Assembly (NCBI RefSeq): GCF_002872475.1
Contig: NZ_CP025682.1
Span: 62,001-126,000, forward strand
Source: Pseudazoarcus pumilus
GTDB taxonomy: Bacteria; Pseudomonadota; Gammaproteobacteria; Burkholderiales; Rhodocyclaceae
Direction of reading: 5' to 3'
DNA length: 64,000 nucleotides
Made by a program: the position numbers and the translations under genes. Below the pieces are notes generated by a model. That model was not told where the DNA came from, did no database searches, and worked only from the letters and a program-made list of their open reading frames with translations. Of this stretch, positions 53,037 to 61,899 are shown piece after piece. The first letter of the stretch is position 1. The number at the start of each line of letters is the position of its first letter.

Positions 53037-56000
53037 AGCAGCGCGGCGTGATCGCCCTGCTGCTCAAGCACCGCGTCGCGGCCAATGTACTCATGCTGCT
53101 CGCCTTTCTCGTCGGCATCGCCGGCGTGGTGCGCATGAACGTGCAGTTCTTCCCGAACTTCGCGCTGGACTTCGTCACGGTGCGCGTGGTGTGGTCGGGT
53201 GCGGCCGCCGAGGACGTCGAGACCGGTATCACCACGCCGCTGGAAGAGCGCCTCAAGACCGTCGACGGCCTCAAGAAGATGACCTCGACCTCGGCGCAGG
53301 GGGTGTCGAGCATCACGCTGGAACTCAACGAGGGCACGGACCCGCTGCTTGCGCTCGACCAGGTGCGCCAGCGCGTCGACGAATTCCGCAATCTGCCGCG
53401 CGACGCCGAGACCCCGGAGGTCGCGCGCGTCAGTCGCTACGAGCCCATCGCGCGCCTGCTCGTGCACGGCGATTCGGTCGAGGCCTTGCGACCGTGGGTA
53501 CGCCGCTTCGAGACCGAACTGCTGGCCGCCGGCATCGACCGCATCGACATCACCGGACTGCCCGAGGAGCGCATCGCGATCGAGGTGCCGGCGGCCGCGC
53601 TGGAGACGCTCAACCTGTCGCTCATCGAGATCGGCGAGCGCGTCGCCGATCTCGCCCAGGACGTGCCGGCCGGCGTGGCCGGCGAGCAGGATGGTGCGCG
53701 CGAGATCCGTGGGCTGGAGCAGCGGCGCGTGGCGCGCGACTTCGAGAACCTGCCGGTGGTCAGCGACGAGGGCGGGCTGATCCGTCTGGGTGACATCGCC
53801 GGCATCGAACGCGAAGCGCGCCCCGGGCAGCTTGCGCTCTCCGAGAACGGCGAGGCGGCGGTCGAGATGATCCTGCAGCGCGCCGAGAACGGCCACTCGC
53901 TGCGTTCGGCGCAGGTGCTGCAGGACTGGCTCGCGCGCACCCTGCCGACGCTGCCGCCGAGCGTGCACGTGGAGACCTACGACACGCAGTGGGAGCTGAT
54001 CCGCGACCGCATCAACCTGCTTGTCAAGAACGGACTTGGCGGCCTGCTGCTGGTGGTCGCCATCCTCTATCTGTTCCTGCCTGCGCGCATCGCGTTCTGG
54101 GTGATGGTGGGCATTCCCACCGCGTTTCTCGCCACGCTCGGGCTGATGCTGGTGTTCGGCGGCTCGATCAACATGATCAGCCTGTTCGCGCTGATCATGG
54201 CGCTGGGCATCATCGTCGACGATGCCATCGTCGTCTCCGAAGACGCCGACACCCACCGACGCATGGGCGAAGGGCCGGCGCAGGCGGCGCTGGGCGGGGC
54301 GCGACGCATGTTCTGGCCGGTGGTCGCCGCGTCGGTGACGACGATTGCCGCCTTCATGCCGCTGATGCTGGTGGGCGGCATCATCGGCAACATCCTGTTC
54401 GATATTCCCTTCGTGATGATCATGGTCATCACTGCGGCACTGCTCGAGAGCTTCCTCATCCTGCCCGCGCACCTGAAGAGCGCGCTGCACGGCGAGGCCG
54501 CGCAACATGGTTCGCGCCTGCGCCAGCGACTGGACGCGATCTTCGACAACTTCCGCGAGCGCCGCTTCCGCCCGCTGGTCACGCACGCGCTGGCCTGGCG
54601 CGGCACCACCATCGCGATCACGCTGGCGACGATGATCCTCGCGGTCGGCGTGATCGCCGGCGGGCGCATCGGCTTCGTCTTCTTCCCGACGCCGGAGAGC
54701 CAGGTGCTGTACGCCAACGCGGCCTTCGCGGCGGGCACGCCGCGCGAACACACGGCCGCCTTCCTGAGCGAACTCGAGGCCGCGCTGCTCGAGGCCGAGC
54801 GCGACCTGGGTGGCGACATCGTGCAGACCGCCGTGTCGCGCCTGGGCGGGGCGATTGGCGCCGAGGGCGCGGGTTCGGCGCGCGGCGACCAGCTCGCGTC
54901 GATGATGGTCGAGCTGGTGCCGTCCGAGCGGCGCGAGGTACGCAACGAGGCATTCCTGCGTGCCTGGCGCGAACGTGCCGGATCCGCGCCGGGCCTGGAA
55001 AACCTGACCCTGACCTCGCGCCAGTCCGGCCCGCCGGGGCGCGACCTCAACGTGCGCCTGACCGGCGACGACCCGGAGCGGCTCAAGAGCGCCGCGCTGT
55101 CGTTGGCCGAGAGCGCGCGCTCGATCGCGGGCGTGAGCGACGTCGAGGACGACATGCCTTACGGGCGCGAGCAGCTTGTCTATCGCCTCACGCCGGCGGC
55201 CGAGGCGCTGGGCCTGACCACCGAGAGCCTGGGCCGGCAGTTGCGTGCGGCCTTCGACGGCCATCTGGCGCAGCTCGTGCAGGACGGACGCGAGGAACTC
55301 GAGGTGCGCGTGCTGCTGCCGCGCGCCGAGCGCGAGCGCCTGGACGTGTTCGAACGCCTGGTCGTGCAGGCACCGGGCGATCAGTTCGTGCCGCTGGGCG
55401 CGGTCGTGCGCTGGGAGTCTAGGCGGGGCTTCGAGGCGCTGCGCCACGCCGACGGGCGTCTCGCCGTCGAGGTCTCGGGCGAGGTCGACACCGAGCAGAC
55501 CGGCGCCGATGCGATCCGCGCCGAATTGTTGCGCGAGGTGCTGCCGCAACTGTCGCAACGCTACGGCGTGGACTACAGCTTCGAGGGACGTGCCGCCGAC
55601 CAGCGCGAGACCATGGACGACATGCAGGTCGGCCTGATGCTGGGTCTGGGCCTGATCTACCTGACGCTGGTGTGGGCCTTCGCCTCGTGGAGCTGGCCGC
55701 TGGTGGTGATGGCGGCGATCCCGCTGGGGCTGGTCGGCGCGATCTTCGGCCACTGGGCGATGGGGCTGGATCTGACCATATTGTCGATGTTCGGCCTGTT
55801 CGCGCTGGCCGGCATCGTGGTCAACAACTCCATCATCCTGGTGAGTCTGTTCAAGGAATTGCGCGGCAAGGGAGAGGCACTCGACGACGCCCTGATCGGC
55901 GCGGCCTGCGGGCGCTTGCGCGCGGTCATGCTGACCTCGCTGACCACCATCGGCGGCCTCACGCCGCTGCTCTTCGAGACTTCGCTGCAGGCCCAGTTCC

Positions 56001-56143
56001 TGATCCCGATGGCCGCCTCGATCGCCTTCGGTCTGGGCTTCTCGGCCGCGCTCGTGCTGTTCTTCATCCCGGCGCTGCTGTCGGTGGTCGAGAGCTTCAA
56101 GGCCTGGCTGGCCGGCGAGCGCGCGCTGCGCGCGGCTGAGTAG
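53033..56143 (+). CDS. RND efflux transporter permease subunit
   Basis: 1036 residues, two repeats of six membrane spans around large periplasmic loops. Seen: AANVLMLLAFLVGIAGVVRM, AEDVETGITTPLEERLKTV, ALDQVRQRVDE, the proton-relay Asp pair in MALGIIVDDAIVVSEDA, and the second-half counterpart LFALAGIVVNNSIILVSLF. It exports substrates using the proton-motive force; the family is the AcrB-like HAE/HME group, substrate unknown. Coupled to the adaptor gene; no regulator in the immediate area. Confidence 0.95.
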   Translation: MKQRGVIALLLKHRVAANVLMLLAFLVGIAGVVRMNVQFFPNFALDFVTVRVVWSGAAAEDVETGITTPLEERLKTVDGLKKMTSTSAQGVSSITLELNEGTDPLLALDQVRQRVDEFRNLPRDAETPEVARVSRYEPIARLLVHGDSVEALRPWVRRFETELLAAGIDRIDITGLPEERIAIEVPAAALETLNLSLIEIGERVADLAQDVPAGVAGEQDGAREIRGLEQRRVARDFENLPVVSDEGGLIRLGDIAGIEREARPGQLALSENGEAAVEMILQRAENGHSLRSAQVLQDWLARTLPTLPPSVHVETYDTQWELIRDRINLLVKNGLGGLLLVVAILYLFLPARIAFWVMVGIPTAFLATLGLMLVFGGSINMISLFALIMALGIIVDDAIVVSEDADTHRRMGEGPAQAALGGARRMFWPVVAASVTTIAAFMPLMLVGGIIGNILFDIPFVMIMVITAALLESFLILPAHLKSALHGEAAQHGSRLRQRLDAIFDNFRERRFRPLVTHALAWRGTTIAITLATMILAVGVIAGGRIGFVFFPTPESQVLYANAAFAAGTPREHTAAFLSELEAALLEAERDLGGDIVQTAVSRLGGAIGAEGAGSARGDQLASMMVELVPSERREVRNEAFLRAWRERAGSAPGLENLTLTSRQSGPPGRDLNVRLTGDDPERLKSAALSLAESARSIAGVSDVEDDMPYGREQLVYRLTPAAEALGLTTESLGRQLRAAFDGHLAQLVQDGREELEVRVLLPRAERERLDVFERLVVQAPGDQFVPLGAVVRWESRRGFEALRHADGRLAVEVSGEVDTEQTGADAIRAELLREVLPQLSQRYGVDYSFEGRAADQRETMDDMQVGLMLGLGLIYLTLVWAFASWSWPLVVMAAIPLGLVGAIFGHWAMGLDLTILSMFGLFALAGIVVNNSIILVSLFKELRGKGEALDDALIGAACGRLRAVMLTSLTTIGGLTPLLFETSLQAQFLIPMAASIAFGLGFSAALVLFFIPALLSVVESFKAWLAGERALRAAE

Positions 56144-56214
56144 GCTGCAGCGACGCGGACGAAACATCGCCCGTCCATCCGGTAAGATGCCCGCTGTTTC
56201 GATCCCGTACGCCC

Positions 56215-56772
56215 ATGTCCTCTAGAACCCCGTCCGACCGATGGCGAGGCCATCTTCTGCCGGCCCTGCTGCCGCGCGGGATGGACGGCTGGTTGCGCGA
56301 TCCCGGGTCGTTGACGGCACGCATTCGTGCGCGTTGCGATGTCTTCGCGGTGCGTGTGCTGCGCCAGCGCCTGGACCGCGTGCTGGCCGACGAGGCACCG
56401 TTGCTGGGGCTGGCCGCCGGCGACTGGGCTTGGGTGCGCGAGGTGCTGCTGCTGGCCGATGGCGTGCCGGTGGTGTATGCGCGCTCGGTGATGCCGCGTG
56501 CTACCGTGAGGGCCGGCTCGCGCCTGTTCGCGACCATCGGCTCGCGTCCGCTGGGTGCGGCGCTGTTCGCCAATCCGCGCGTCGTGCGCGGGCGACTGGC
56601 GTGTGCGCGGCTCGATGCGCGCGATGCACGCCACCGCGCGGCGGCCGCGGCGCTGTCGCCCGACTCGCTGCCGCGCGAGCTGTGGGGGCGCCGCTCGGTG
56701 TTCCGGCTGCACGGGCGCCGCCTGCTCGTCAGTGAAATCTTCCTGCCTGCGATACTCGATCTGCCTGCATGA
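56215..56772 (+). CDS. ubiC: Chorismate pyruvate-lyase
   Basis: 185 residues. Cleaves chorismate to 4-hydroxybenzoate and pyruvate, the first step of ubiquinone synthesis. WVREVLLLADGVPVVYARSV and RPLGAALFANPRVVRG, and LWGRRSVFRLHGRRLLVSEIFLPAI match UbiC. It overlaps ubiA by four bases, the usual ubiCA operon order. Confidence 0.9.
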   Translation: MSSRTPSDRWRGHLLPALLPRGMDGWLRDPGSLTARIRARCDVFAVRVLRQRLDRVLADEAPLLGLAAGDWAWVREVLLLADGVPVVYARSVMPRATVRAGSRLFATIGSRPLGAALFANPRVVRGRLACARLDARDARHRAAAAALSPDSLPRELWGRRSVFRLHGRRLLVSEIFLPAILDLPA

Positions 56773-57650
56773 CCGACAAGACCTTCCGCTTCTCCGAACG
56801 ACTGCCCCACTACCTGCGCCTGACGCGGCTGGATCGCCCCATCGGCATCCTGCTGCTGATGTGGCCGACGCTGTGGGGGTTGTGGATCGCCGCCGACGGG
56901 GTGCCGCCGCTGCACGTGCTGGCGATCTTCGTCGCCGGCACGGTGCTGATGCGCTCGGCCGGCTGCGCGATCAACGACTACGCCGACCGCAACATCGACG
57001 GCCACGTCGAGCGCACGCGCGCACGCCCCATCGTCACCGGCGACGTGATGCCGGGCGAGGCCCTGATGGTCGCCGCCATCCTCGCGCTGGCCGCGCTGTT
57101 CCTGGTGCTGTTCCTCGATTCGCTGGTGATCGCGCTGTCGATTCCGGCCGTGCTGATCGCGGCGATCTATCCGTTCACCAAGCGCGTGCTGGCGATCCCG
57201 CAGGCGTGGCTGGGCATCGCCTTCGGTTTCGGCATTCCGATGGGTTTCGCGGCAGTGCAGGGTGAAGTGCCGGGCGTGGCGTGGCTGATGGTGCTGGCCA
57301 ACGTGTTCTGGGCAATGGCCTACGACACCGAGTACGCCATGGTCGACCGCCCGGATGACCTGAAGATCGGGGTCAAGAGCGCGGCCATTACCTTCGGCCG
57401 TTACGACGTCACGGCCGTGATGGGCTGCTACGCAGCGATGCTGGTGTTGATGGCGGTGGCCGGGGCCATCGCCGGGCTGGGGCCGATGTACTACGTGCTC
57501 GGCCTGTGTGGCGCGGCCGGCATCGCCTGGCACCACTACGGCCTGATCCGCGAGCGCGAGCGCGCGGACTGCTTCCGCGCCTTCCTGCACAACAACTGGT
57601 TCGGCGCGACGATCTTCGCCGGCGTGGTGCTCGATACGCTGCTACGCTGA
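56769..57650 (+). CDS. ubiA: 4-hydroxybenzoate polyprenyltransferase
   Basis: 293 residues, about eight to nine membrane spans. The two aspartate-rich prenyl-diphosphate/Mg sites are GCAINDYADRNIDGHVERT and YDTEYAMVDRPDDLKIGVKS; RLTRLDRPIGILLLMWPTLWG begins the domain. It joins 4-hydroxybenzoate and the polyprenyl chain in the inner membrane. Directly coupled to ubiC. A small unrelated gene follows after 84 bases. Confidence 0.96.
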   Translation: MTDKTFRFSERLPHYLRLTRLDRPIGILLLMWPTLWGLWIAADGVPPLHVLAIFVAGTVLMRSAGCAINDYADRNIDGHVERTRARPIVTGDVMPGEALMVAAILALAALFLVLFLDSLVIALSIPAVLIAAIYPFTKRVLAIPQAWLGIAFGFGIPMGFAAVQGEVPGVAWLMVLANVFWAMAYDTEYAMVDRPDDLKIGVKSAAITFGRYDVTAVMGCYAAMLVLMAVAGAIAGLGPMYYVLGLCGAAGIAWHHYGLIRERERADCFRAFLHNNWFGATIFAGVVLDTLLR

Positions 57651-57734
57651 GCATAGGCGCCGCGCGAACGAACGCGCCGTGCGCCGGTCCACGCCGTGCG
57701 CGAACGTTTTCGCGTATCCCAATTGGAGGTCTGC

Positions 57735-57986
57735 ATGAAGAAGACATTGCTCATCGCGCTCACCGCACTGTTCGCATCGGGCGCGGCCTTCGCCGCACAC
57801 TGCCCGGCCGACATGAAGCAGATCGACGAGGCGTTGGCGACCAACCCGCAGTTGACGGAAGCCCAGATGACCGAGGTGAAGTCGCTGCGCGCCAAGGGCG
57901 AGGAACTGCACAAGGCCGGCAAGCATGGCGAGTCGGTCGACACGCTGCACCAGGCCATGGTGATTCTCGGCATCGAGAAGAAATAA
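57735..57986 (+). CDS. Small periplasmic helical protein
   Basis: 83 residues with a signal peptide ([20 protein letters not shown]). The mature 62 residues form two helices: [22 protein letters not shown] and [30 protein letters not shown], with one Cys at the start. I recognise this only as a widespread short proteobacterial hypothetical. A strong TTGGAGG ribosome site precedes it and a good terminator follows, so it is a real single-gene transcript. Confidence 0.85.
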   Translation: MKKTLLIALTALFASGAAFAAHCPADMKQIDEALATNPQLTEAQMTEVKSLRAKGEELHKAGKHGESVDTLHQAMVILGIEKK

Positions 57987-58011
57987 GTATCCAGCCGCTG
58001 GTTTCGCAACG

Positions 58012-58040
58012 CACAGGGGCCGCGAGGCCCCTGTGTGTTT
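58012..58040 (+). terminator. Rho-independent terminator
   Basis: CACAGGGGCC, loop GCGA, GGCCCCTGTG: a perfect ten-pair stem followed by TGTTT. It lies 26 bases after the small periplasmic protein gene and before pyrF. Confidence 0.9.
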
Positions 58041-58095
58041 CTGGCCGGCGCGCGGAGCGCTTATCATGCACGCTGCGACGATACGGAAACACCCG

Positions 58096-58908
58096 ATGCA
58101 TTTCATGAACGCCCTCGCCGAGCGCTGGCAGCGCGCCGACAGCCTGCTGTGCGTCGGTCTCGACCCGGACCCGGCGCGCCTGCCCGCCCACCTGCACGAG
58201 CGGCCCGACGCCATCCTCGCCTTCTGTCGCGACATCGTCGACGCCACGGCCGACGCCGTGTGCTGCTTCAAGCCGCAGATCGCCTACTTCGCCGCGGCGC
58301 GCGCCGAAGACCAGCTAGAAGACCTGATCCGCCACATCCACGAGCGTCACCCCGGCATTCCGGTGATCCTCGACGCCAAGCGCGGCGACATCGGCAGCAC
58401 CGCCGCGCAGTACGCGCGCGAGGCCTTCCGGCGCTACGGCGCGGATGCCGTCACGGTCAATCCCTACATGGGGCGTGATTCCATCGAGCCGTATCTGGAA
58501 TACGCCGATCGTGGCGTGATCCTGCTGTGCCGCACCTCGAACGCCGGCGGCAGCGACCTGCAGTTTCTCGATGTCGGCGGCGAGAAGCTCTACGAGCGGG
58601 TCGCGCGTCTGGCCGCCGACGAGTGGAATGCCAGCGGCAACCTCGGTCTGGTGGTCGGCGCGACCTTCCCCGACGAGATCGCGCGCGTGCGCCAGATCAC
58701 CGGCGACATGCCGCTGCTGGTGCCGGGCATCGGCGCGCAGGGCGGCGACATCGCTGCCGTGCTCGCGGCCGGACGCAGCCGCGACGGCACCGGCCTGATC
58801 ATCAATTCGTCACGCGCCATCCTGTACGCCGGTGATGGCGAAGACTTCGCGGCCGCCGCGCGCTTCGCGGCGCAGGCGACGCGCACCGCCATCAACCGCT
58901 GCCGATGA
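58096..58908 (+). CDS. pyrF: Orotidine 5'-phosphate decarboxylase (type 2)
   Basis: 270 residues. Final step of UMP synthesis. Type 2 markers are [28 protein letters not shown] and the catalytic [17 protein letters not shown], then [24 protein letters not shown] and [13 protein letters not shown]. The length fits type 2 enzymes (about 270) rather than the shorter E. coli type. The start [11 protein letters not shown] was used; a later Met three codons on is also possible. It overlaps ubiD by four bases. Confidence 0.96.
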   Translation: MHFMNALAERWQRADSLLCVGLDPDPARLPAHLHERPDAILAFCRDIVDATADAVCCFKPQIAYFAAARAEDQLEDLIRHIHERHPGIPVILDAKRGDIGSTAAQYAREAFRRYGADAVTVNPYMGRDSIEPYLEYADRGVILLCRTSNAGGSDLQFLDVGGEKLYERVARLAADEWNASGNLGLVVGATFPDEIARVRQITGDMPLLVPGIGAQGGDIAAVLAAGRSRDGTGLIINSSRAILYAGDGEDFAAAARFAAQATRTAINRCR

Positions 58909-60386
58909 AATACGATGACCTGCGCGACTTCATCGCCCGCCTCGAGGAGATGGGCGAACTCAGGCGTATCCGCGTGCCGGTGGACACCCATCTGGAGATG
59001 ACCGAGATCGCCGACCGCGTGCTGCGCGCCGGCGGCCCGGCGCTGCTCTTCGAAAAGCCGGTGACGCATGGCGTGCCGCAGGACATCCCGGTGCTCGCCA
59101 ACCTGTTCGGCACGCCGCAGCGCGTGGCCTGGGGCATGGGCGAGTCCGGCGACTGGAAGGAATCGCTGCGCGAGGTCGGCAAGCTGCTCGCCTTTCTCAA
59201 GGAGCCCGAGCCGCCCAAGGGATTTCGCGATGCCTGGGACAAGCTGCCGGTGTTCCGCCAGGTACTCAACATGGCGCCCAAGGTCGTTCGCTCCGCGCCC
59301 TGCCAGCAGGTGGTGTGGGAGGGCGATGCCGTCGATCTGGCCAGACTGCCCATCCAGCACTGCTGGCCGGGGGATGCCGCGCCGCTGATCACCTGGGGGC
59401 TGGTGGTGACACGCGGGCCGGGCAAGAAGCGCCAGAATCTGGGCATCTACCGTCAGCAGGTCATCGGCAGGGATCGCGTGATCATGCGCTGGCTCGCCCA
59501 TCGCGGCGGCGCGCTGGATTTCCGCGATCACCAGCTCGCCCATCCCGGCGAACCCTTCCCGGTGGCGGTGGTGCTCGGCTGCGACCCGGCGACCATCCTC
59601 GGCGCGGTCACGCCGGTGCCGGATACGCTGTCCGAGTATCAGTTCGCAGGCCTGCTGCGCGGCTCCAAGACCGAACTGGTCAAGTGCATGGACTCCGATC
59701 TGCAGGTGCCGGCGTCCGCCGAGATCGTGCTCGAAGGCGTGATCCACCCCGACGACATGGCGCCGGAAGGCCCCTATGGCGACCACACCGGCTACTACAA
59801 CGAAGTCTCGGAATTCCCGGTGTTCACCATCAACCGCATCACCATGCGGAAGAACCCGATCTACCACTCCACCTACACCGGAAAGCCACCCGACGAGCCG
59901 GCCATGCTCGGCCTCGCGCTCAACGAGGTCTTCGTGCCGCTGCTGCAGCGCCAGTTCACCGAGATCGTGGATTTCTACCTGCCGCCCGAAGGCTGCTCCT
60001 ACCGGCTAGCCGTGGTCAGCATCCGCAAGCAGTACCCCGGCCACGCCAAGCGCGTGATGTTCGGCATCTGGAGCTTTCTGCGCCAGTTCATGTACACCAA
60101 GTTCATCATCGTCGTGGATGAGGACGTGGACATCCGCGACTGGAAAGAGGTGATCTGGGCCATGACCACCCGCGTGGACGCCACGCGCGACACTACGCTG
60201 GTCGACAACACCCCCATCGACTACCTCGACTTCGCCAGCCCGGTGGCCGGCCTGGGCAGCAAGATGGGCATCGACGCCACCAACAAGTGGCCCGGCGAGA
60301 CCACCCGCGAATGGGGCACGCCCATCGTCATGGACGCGGCCGTGAAGGCGCGCGTGGACGAAATGTGGGATCAACTCGGACTGTGA
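58905..60386 (+). CDS. ubiD: 4-hydroxy-3-polyprenylbenzoate decarboxylase UbiD
   Basis: 493 residues. prFMN-dependent decarboxylase of ubiquinone synthesis. [21 protein letters not shown] is the standard beginning; further seen are [64 protein letters not shown] (with the catalytic Glu/Arg network) and [22 protein letters not shown]. It needs the UbiX flavin prenyltransferase, which is not in the window. Coupled to pyrF. Confidence 0.96.
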   Translation: MKYDDLRDFIARLEEMGELRRIRVPVDTHLEMTEIADRVLRAGGPALLFEKPVTHGVPQDIPVLANLFGTPQRVAWGMGESGDWKESLREVGKLLAFLKEPEPPKGFRDAWDKLPVFRQVLNMAPKVVRSAPCQQVVWEGDAVDLARLPIQHCWPGDAAPLITWGLVVTRGPGKKRQNLGIYRQQVIGRDRVIMRWLAHRGGALDFRDHQLAHPGEPFPVAVVLGCDPATILGAVTPVPDTLSEYQFAGLLRGSKTELVKCMDSDLQVPASAEIVLEGVIHPDDMAPEGPYGDHTGYYNEVSEFPVFTINRITMRKNPIYHSTYTGKPPDEPAMLGLALNEVFVPLLQRQFTEIVDFYLPPEGCSYRLAVVSIRKQYPGHAKRVMFGIWSFLRQFMYTKFIIVVDEDVDIRDWKEVIWAMTTRVDATRDTTLVDNTPIDYLDFASPVAGLGSKMGIDATNKWPGETTREWGTPIVMDAAVKARVDEMWDQLGL

Positions 60387-60399
60387 CGGAGACCAATCG

Positions 60400-60828
60400 A
60401 TGAGCGAAGACCTGCAACCGCGCGGCCCCGGCCCGGCGATGAACCTCGACAACCTGCGGCTGATCACCCATGTCGTCTACGGCCTGCACGCCTTCGCGCT
60501 GCTCACCGCGATCTTCGGCGCGGCGACCATCCTCGCCAGCTTCATCGGCACCCTGCCGTCGATCGCCGCCGTCATCCTCAACTACTACAAGCGCGCCTCG
60601 GCGCGCGGCACCTGGCTGGAGAGCCACTTCCGCTGGCAGATCCGCACCTTCTGGTTCGCACTGCTGTGGTTCGTCGTCGGCTGGGCGCTGATCTTCACCG
60701 TCATCGGCTTCTTCATCGGCCTCGGTGTACTCATCGTCGCCGGCCTGTGGGTGCTCTACCGGGTCGCCCGCGGCTGGTGGACGCTGGGTCAGGGCGAGAC
60801 CATGCCGATGCCGCCGCCGGTGGTGTAG
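60400..60828 (+). CDS. Small polytopic membrane protein (DUF4870-like)
   Basis: 142 residues, about three to four membrane spans (ITHVVYGLHAFALLTAIFGAAT, FWFALLWFVVGWALIFTVIGFFIG, LGVLIVAGLWVLYRVARGW) with the conserved INYYKR-like element VILNYYKRASARGTWLESHFRWQIRTFWF. This matches the small membrane family often annotated DUF4870 or hypothetical, of unknown role. It follows ubiD by 13 bases with CGGAG upstream. Confidence 0.78.
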   Translation: MSEDLQPRGPGPAMNLDNLRLITHVVYGLHAFALLTAIFGAATILASFIGTLPSIAAVILNYYKRASARGTWLESHFRWQIRTFWFALLWFVVGWALIFTVIGFFIGLGVLIVAGLWVLYRVARGWWTLGQGETMPMPPPVV

Positions 60829-60950
60829 GCTGGGCACTTGGCACCTGCGGCATCATCGCTGCGCGATGTCAGGCTGGGGACGACTCGGCAGGTTGCAGGC
60901 ACCCGACCGATCGACAAGGCTTGGTAAGGGTTCTGGCGACCTCGGTGCGG

Positions 60951-61295
60951 TCAGTCTGATTCCGGAGGATTTGCGACGTTCAGCCCGAGCAGGTCGTCGG
61001 TGACCTCCATCATGAAAGCAGGCCTGTTGTCGGGCGGAACCTCCGCGATGGCGTCCACGAACATCGCCCTGGCTTCCTTGTCGTCGTAGATCATCTTCGC
61101 GTCGTAGGCGCGCTGCCAGGTCTCCCGGTCCGGCCATTCGGCCATCGCCACGAAGCGTCCGTCCGCCTCCCTGTGCAGACGAGAGCCAAGGCCCCCGTAG
61201 ATCCGTGCGATCTCGCGCGTTCCGCGACGCCACGCCTCGCGGAACTGCGCTTCCTTGCCGGGCTTGACTCGCCACCAATACACCACGACAAACAT
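60951..61295 (-). CDS. Antibiotic biosynthesis monooxygenase (ABM)-domain protein
   Basis: 114 residues, dimeric ferredoxin-like ABM fold: MFVVVYWWRVKPGKEAQFREAW, YGGLGSRLHREADGRFVAMAEW, RETWQRAYDAKMIYDD. Such proteins are small monooxygenases, heme-degrading enzymes or simple stress proteins; active-site residues are too variable to decide. AGGAGG is correctly spaced before the ATG. Single gene, transcribed leftwards. Confidence 0.82.
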   Translation of the reverse strand: MFVVVYWWRVKPGKEAQFREAWRRGTREIARIYGGLGSRLHREADGRFVAMAEWPDRETWQRAYDAKMIYDDKEARAMFVDAIAEVPPDNRPAFMMEVTDDLLGLNVANPPESD

Positions 61296-61350
61296 GCCAC
61301 CTCCTTGCCGCCCTTCGAAAAGCTGATGGGCCAATTGGCGGTGGGCTCCT

Positions 61351-61806
61351 TCAGCGTCGAGAGAACAGTGCTTCGAATTTTGACATGTCAATAAACTCTA
61401 AGTAGCCAGAGAAGGTTGAATTAACTGAAGGGTTGTTCATGATCTCTCGCATTGCGAGAGCCCCCAAGTGTTTGAAGGCATCTCCGAGTCCGTCGACGCC
61501 ACCGCTATTCATTTCCATCCTTGCAGAGGCCGCGCAATCTTCTGTTATCAGCCGAGTGACCATGGTGGCCATAAGCTCATCCATTTCACGTCGGTCCCTG
61601 CCTGTTACGTATGAGAATCGCTGTATCTCTGGATGTGCGGACATGGCGAAAAAAACCCACTTTGCAAGTGTTTTTCTATCTTTTCCGGTTGTGTTGTCTG
61701 CTAGGCACGCACTTAGCGCATTGTTCGCTGAAGAAGATAGTGCTGGTGTTGAAATGAGCGAAAACCCGAAAACAATGAGAAAGACTATTTTATTTAGCGA
61801 CTTCAT
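61351..61806 (-). CDS. AT-rich orphan secreted protein
   Basis: 151 residues with a signal peptide (MKSLNKIVFLIVFGFSLISTPALS). The mature part is helical with two Cys (ALSACLADNTTG and LITEDCAASA), and segments WVFFAMSAHPEIQRFSYVTG and RREMDELMATMVTRL. I recognise no named family. Base composition is clearly more AT-rich than all neighbours, with codons such as TTA, AAA and AAT common, which points to recent acquisition. AGGAGA precedes the ATG. Its upstream side touches the repeat half-element. Confidence 0.72.
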   Translation of the reverse strand: MKSLNKIVFLIVFGFSLISTPALSSSANNALSACLADNTTGKDRKTLAKWVFFAMSAHPEIQRFSYVTGRDRREMDELMATMVTRLITEDCAASARMEMNSGGVDGLGDAFKHLGALAMREIMNNPSVNSTFSGYLEFIDMSKFEALFSRR

Positions 61807-61845
61807 GTTTCGTTCTCCTGGCCGACTATAAGATCAACAATCCCG

Positions 61846-61877
61846 CGTAGGGTGCAATAAGCGAAGCGCATTGCGCC
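61846..61877. repeat. Left half of the ureE-ureF repeat element
   Basis: CGTAGGGTGCAATAAGCG, followed by AAGCGCATTGCGCC, matches the left half of the element at 10732-10763 with one base changed in the stem. The right half is missing. It lies between the AT-rich orphan and the 3' end of dacB, possibly at the edge of an inserted segment. Confidence 0.75.
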
Positions 61878-61899
61878 GGATGCTTCTGAACGTCTCGCC

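Noticed and set aside
52856-56167. 1103-codon open frame on the minus strand
   Set aside because: It is antisense to the RND pump genes; its product is rich in His, Arg, Gln and Asp with no domain, the usual mirror of GC-rich coding DNA. The same holds for the long minus frames over recG (49600-51723), ureC (8537-10105) and ccmF (32796-34361).
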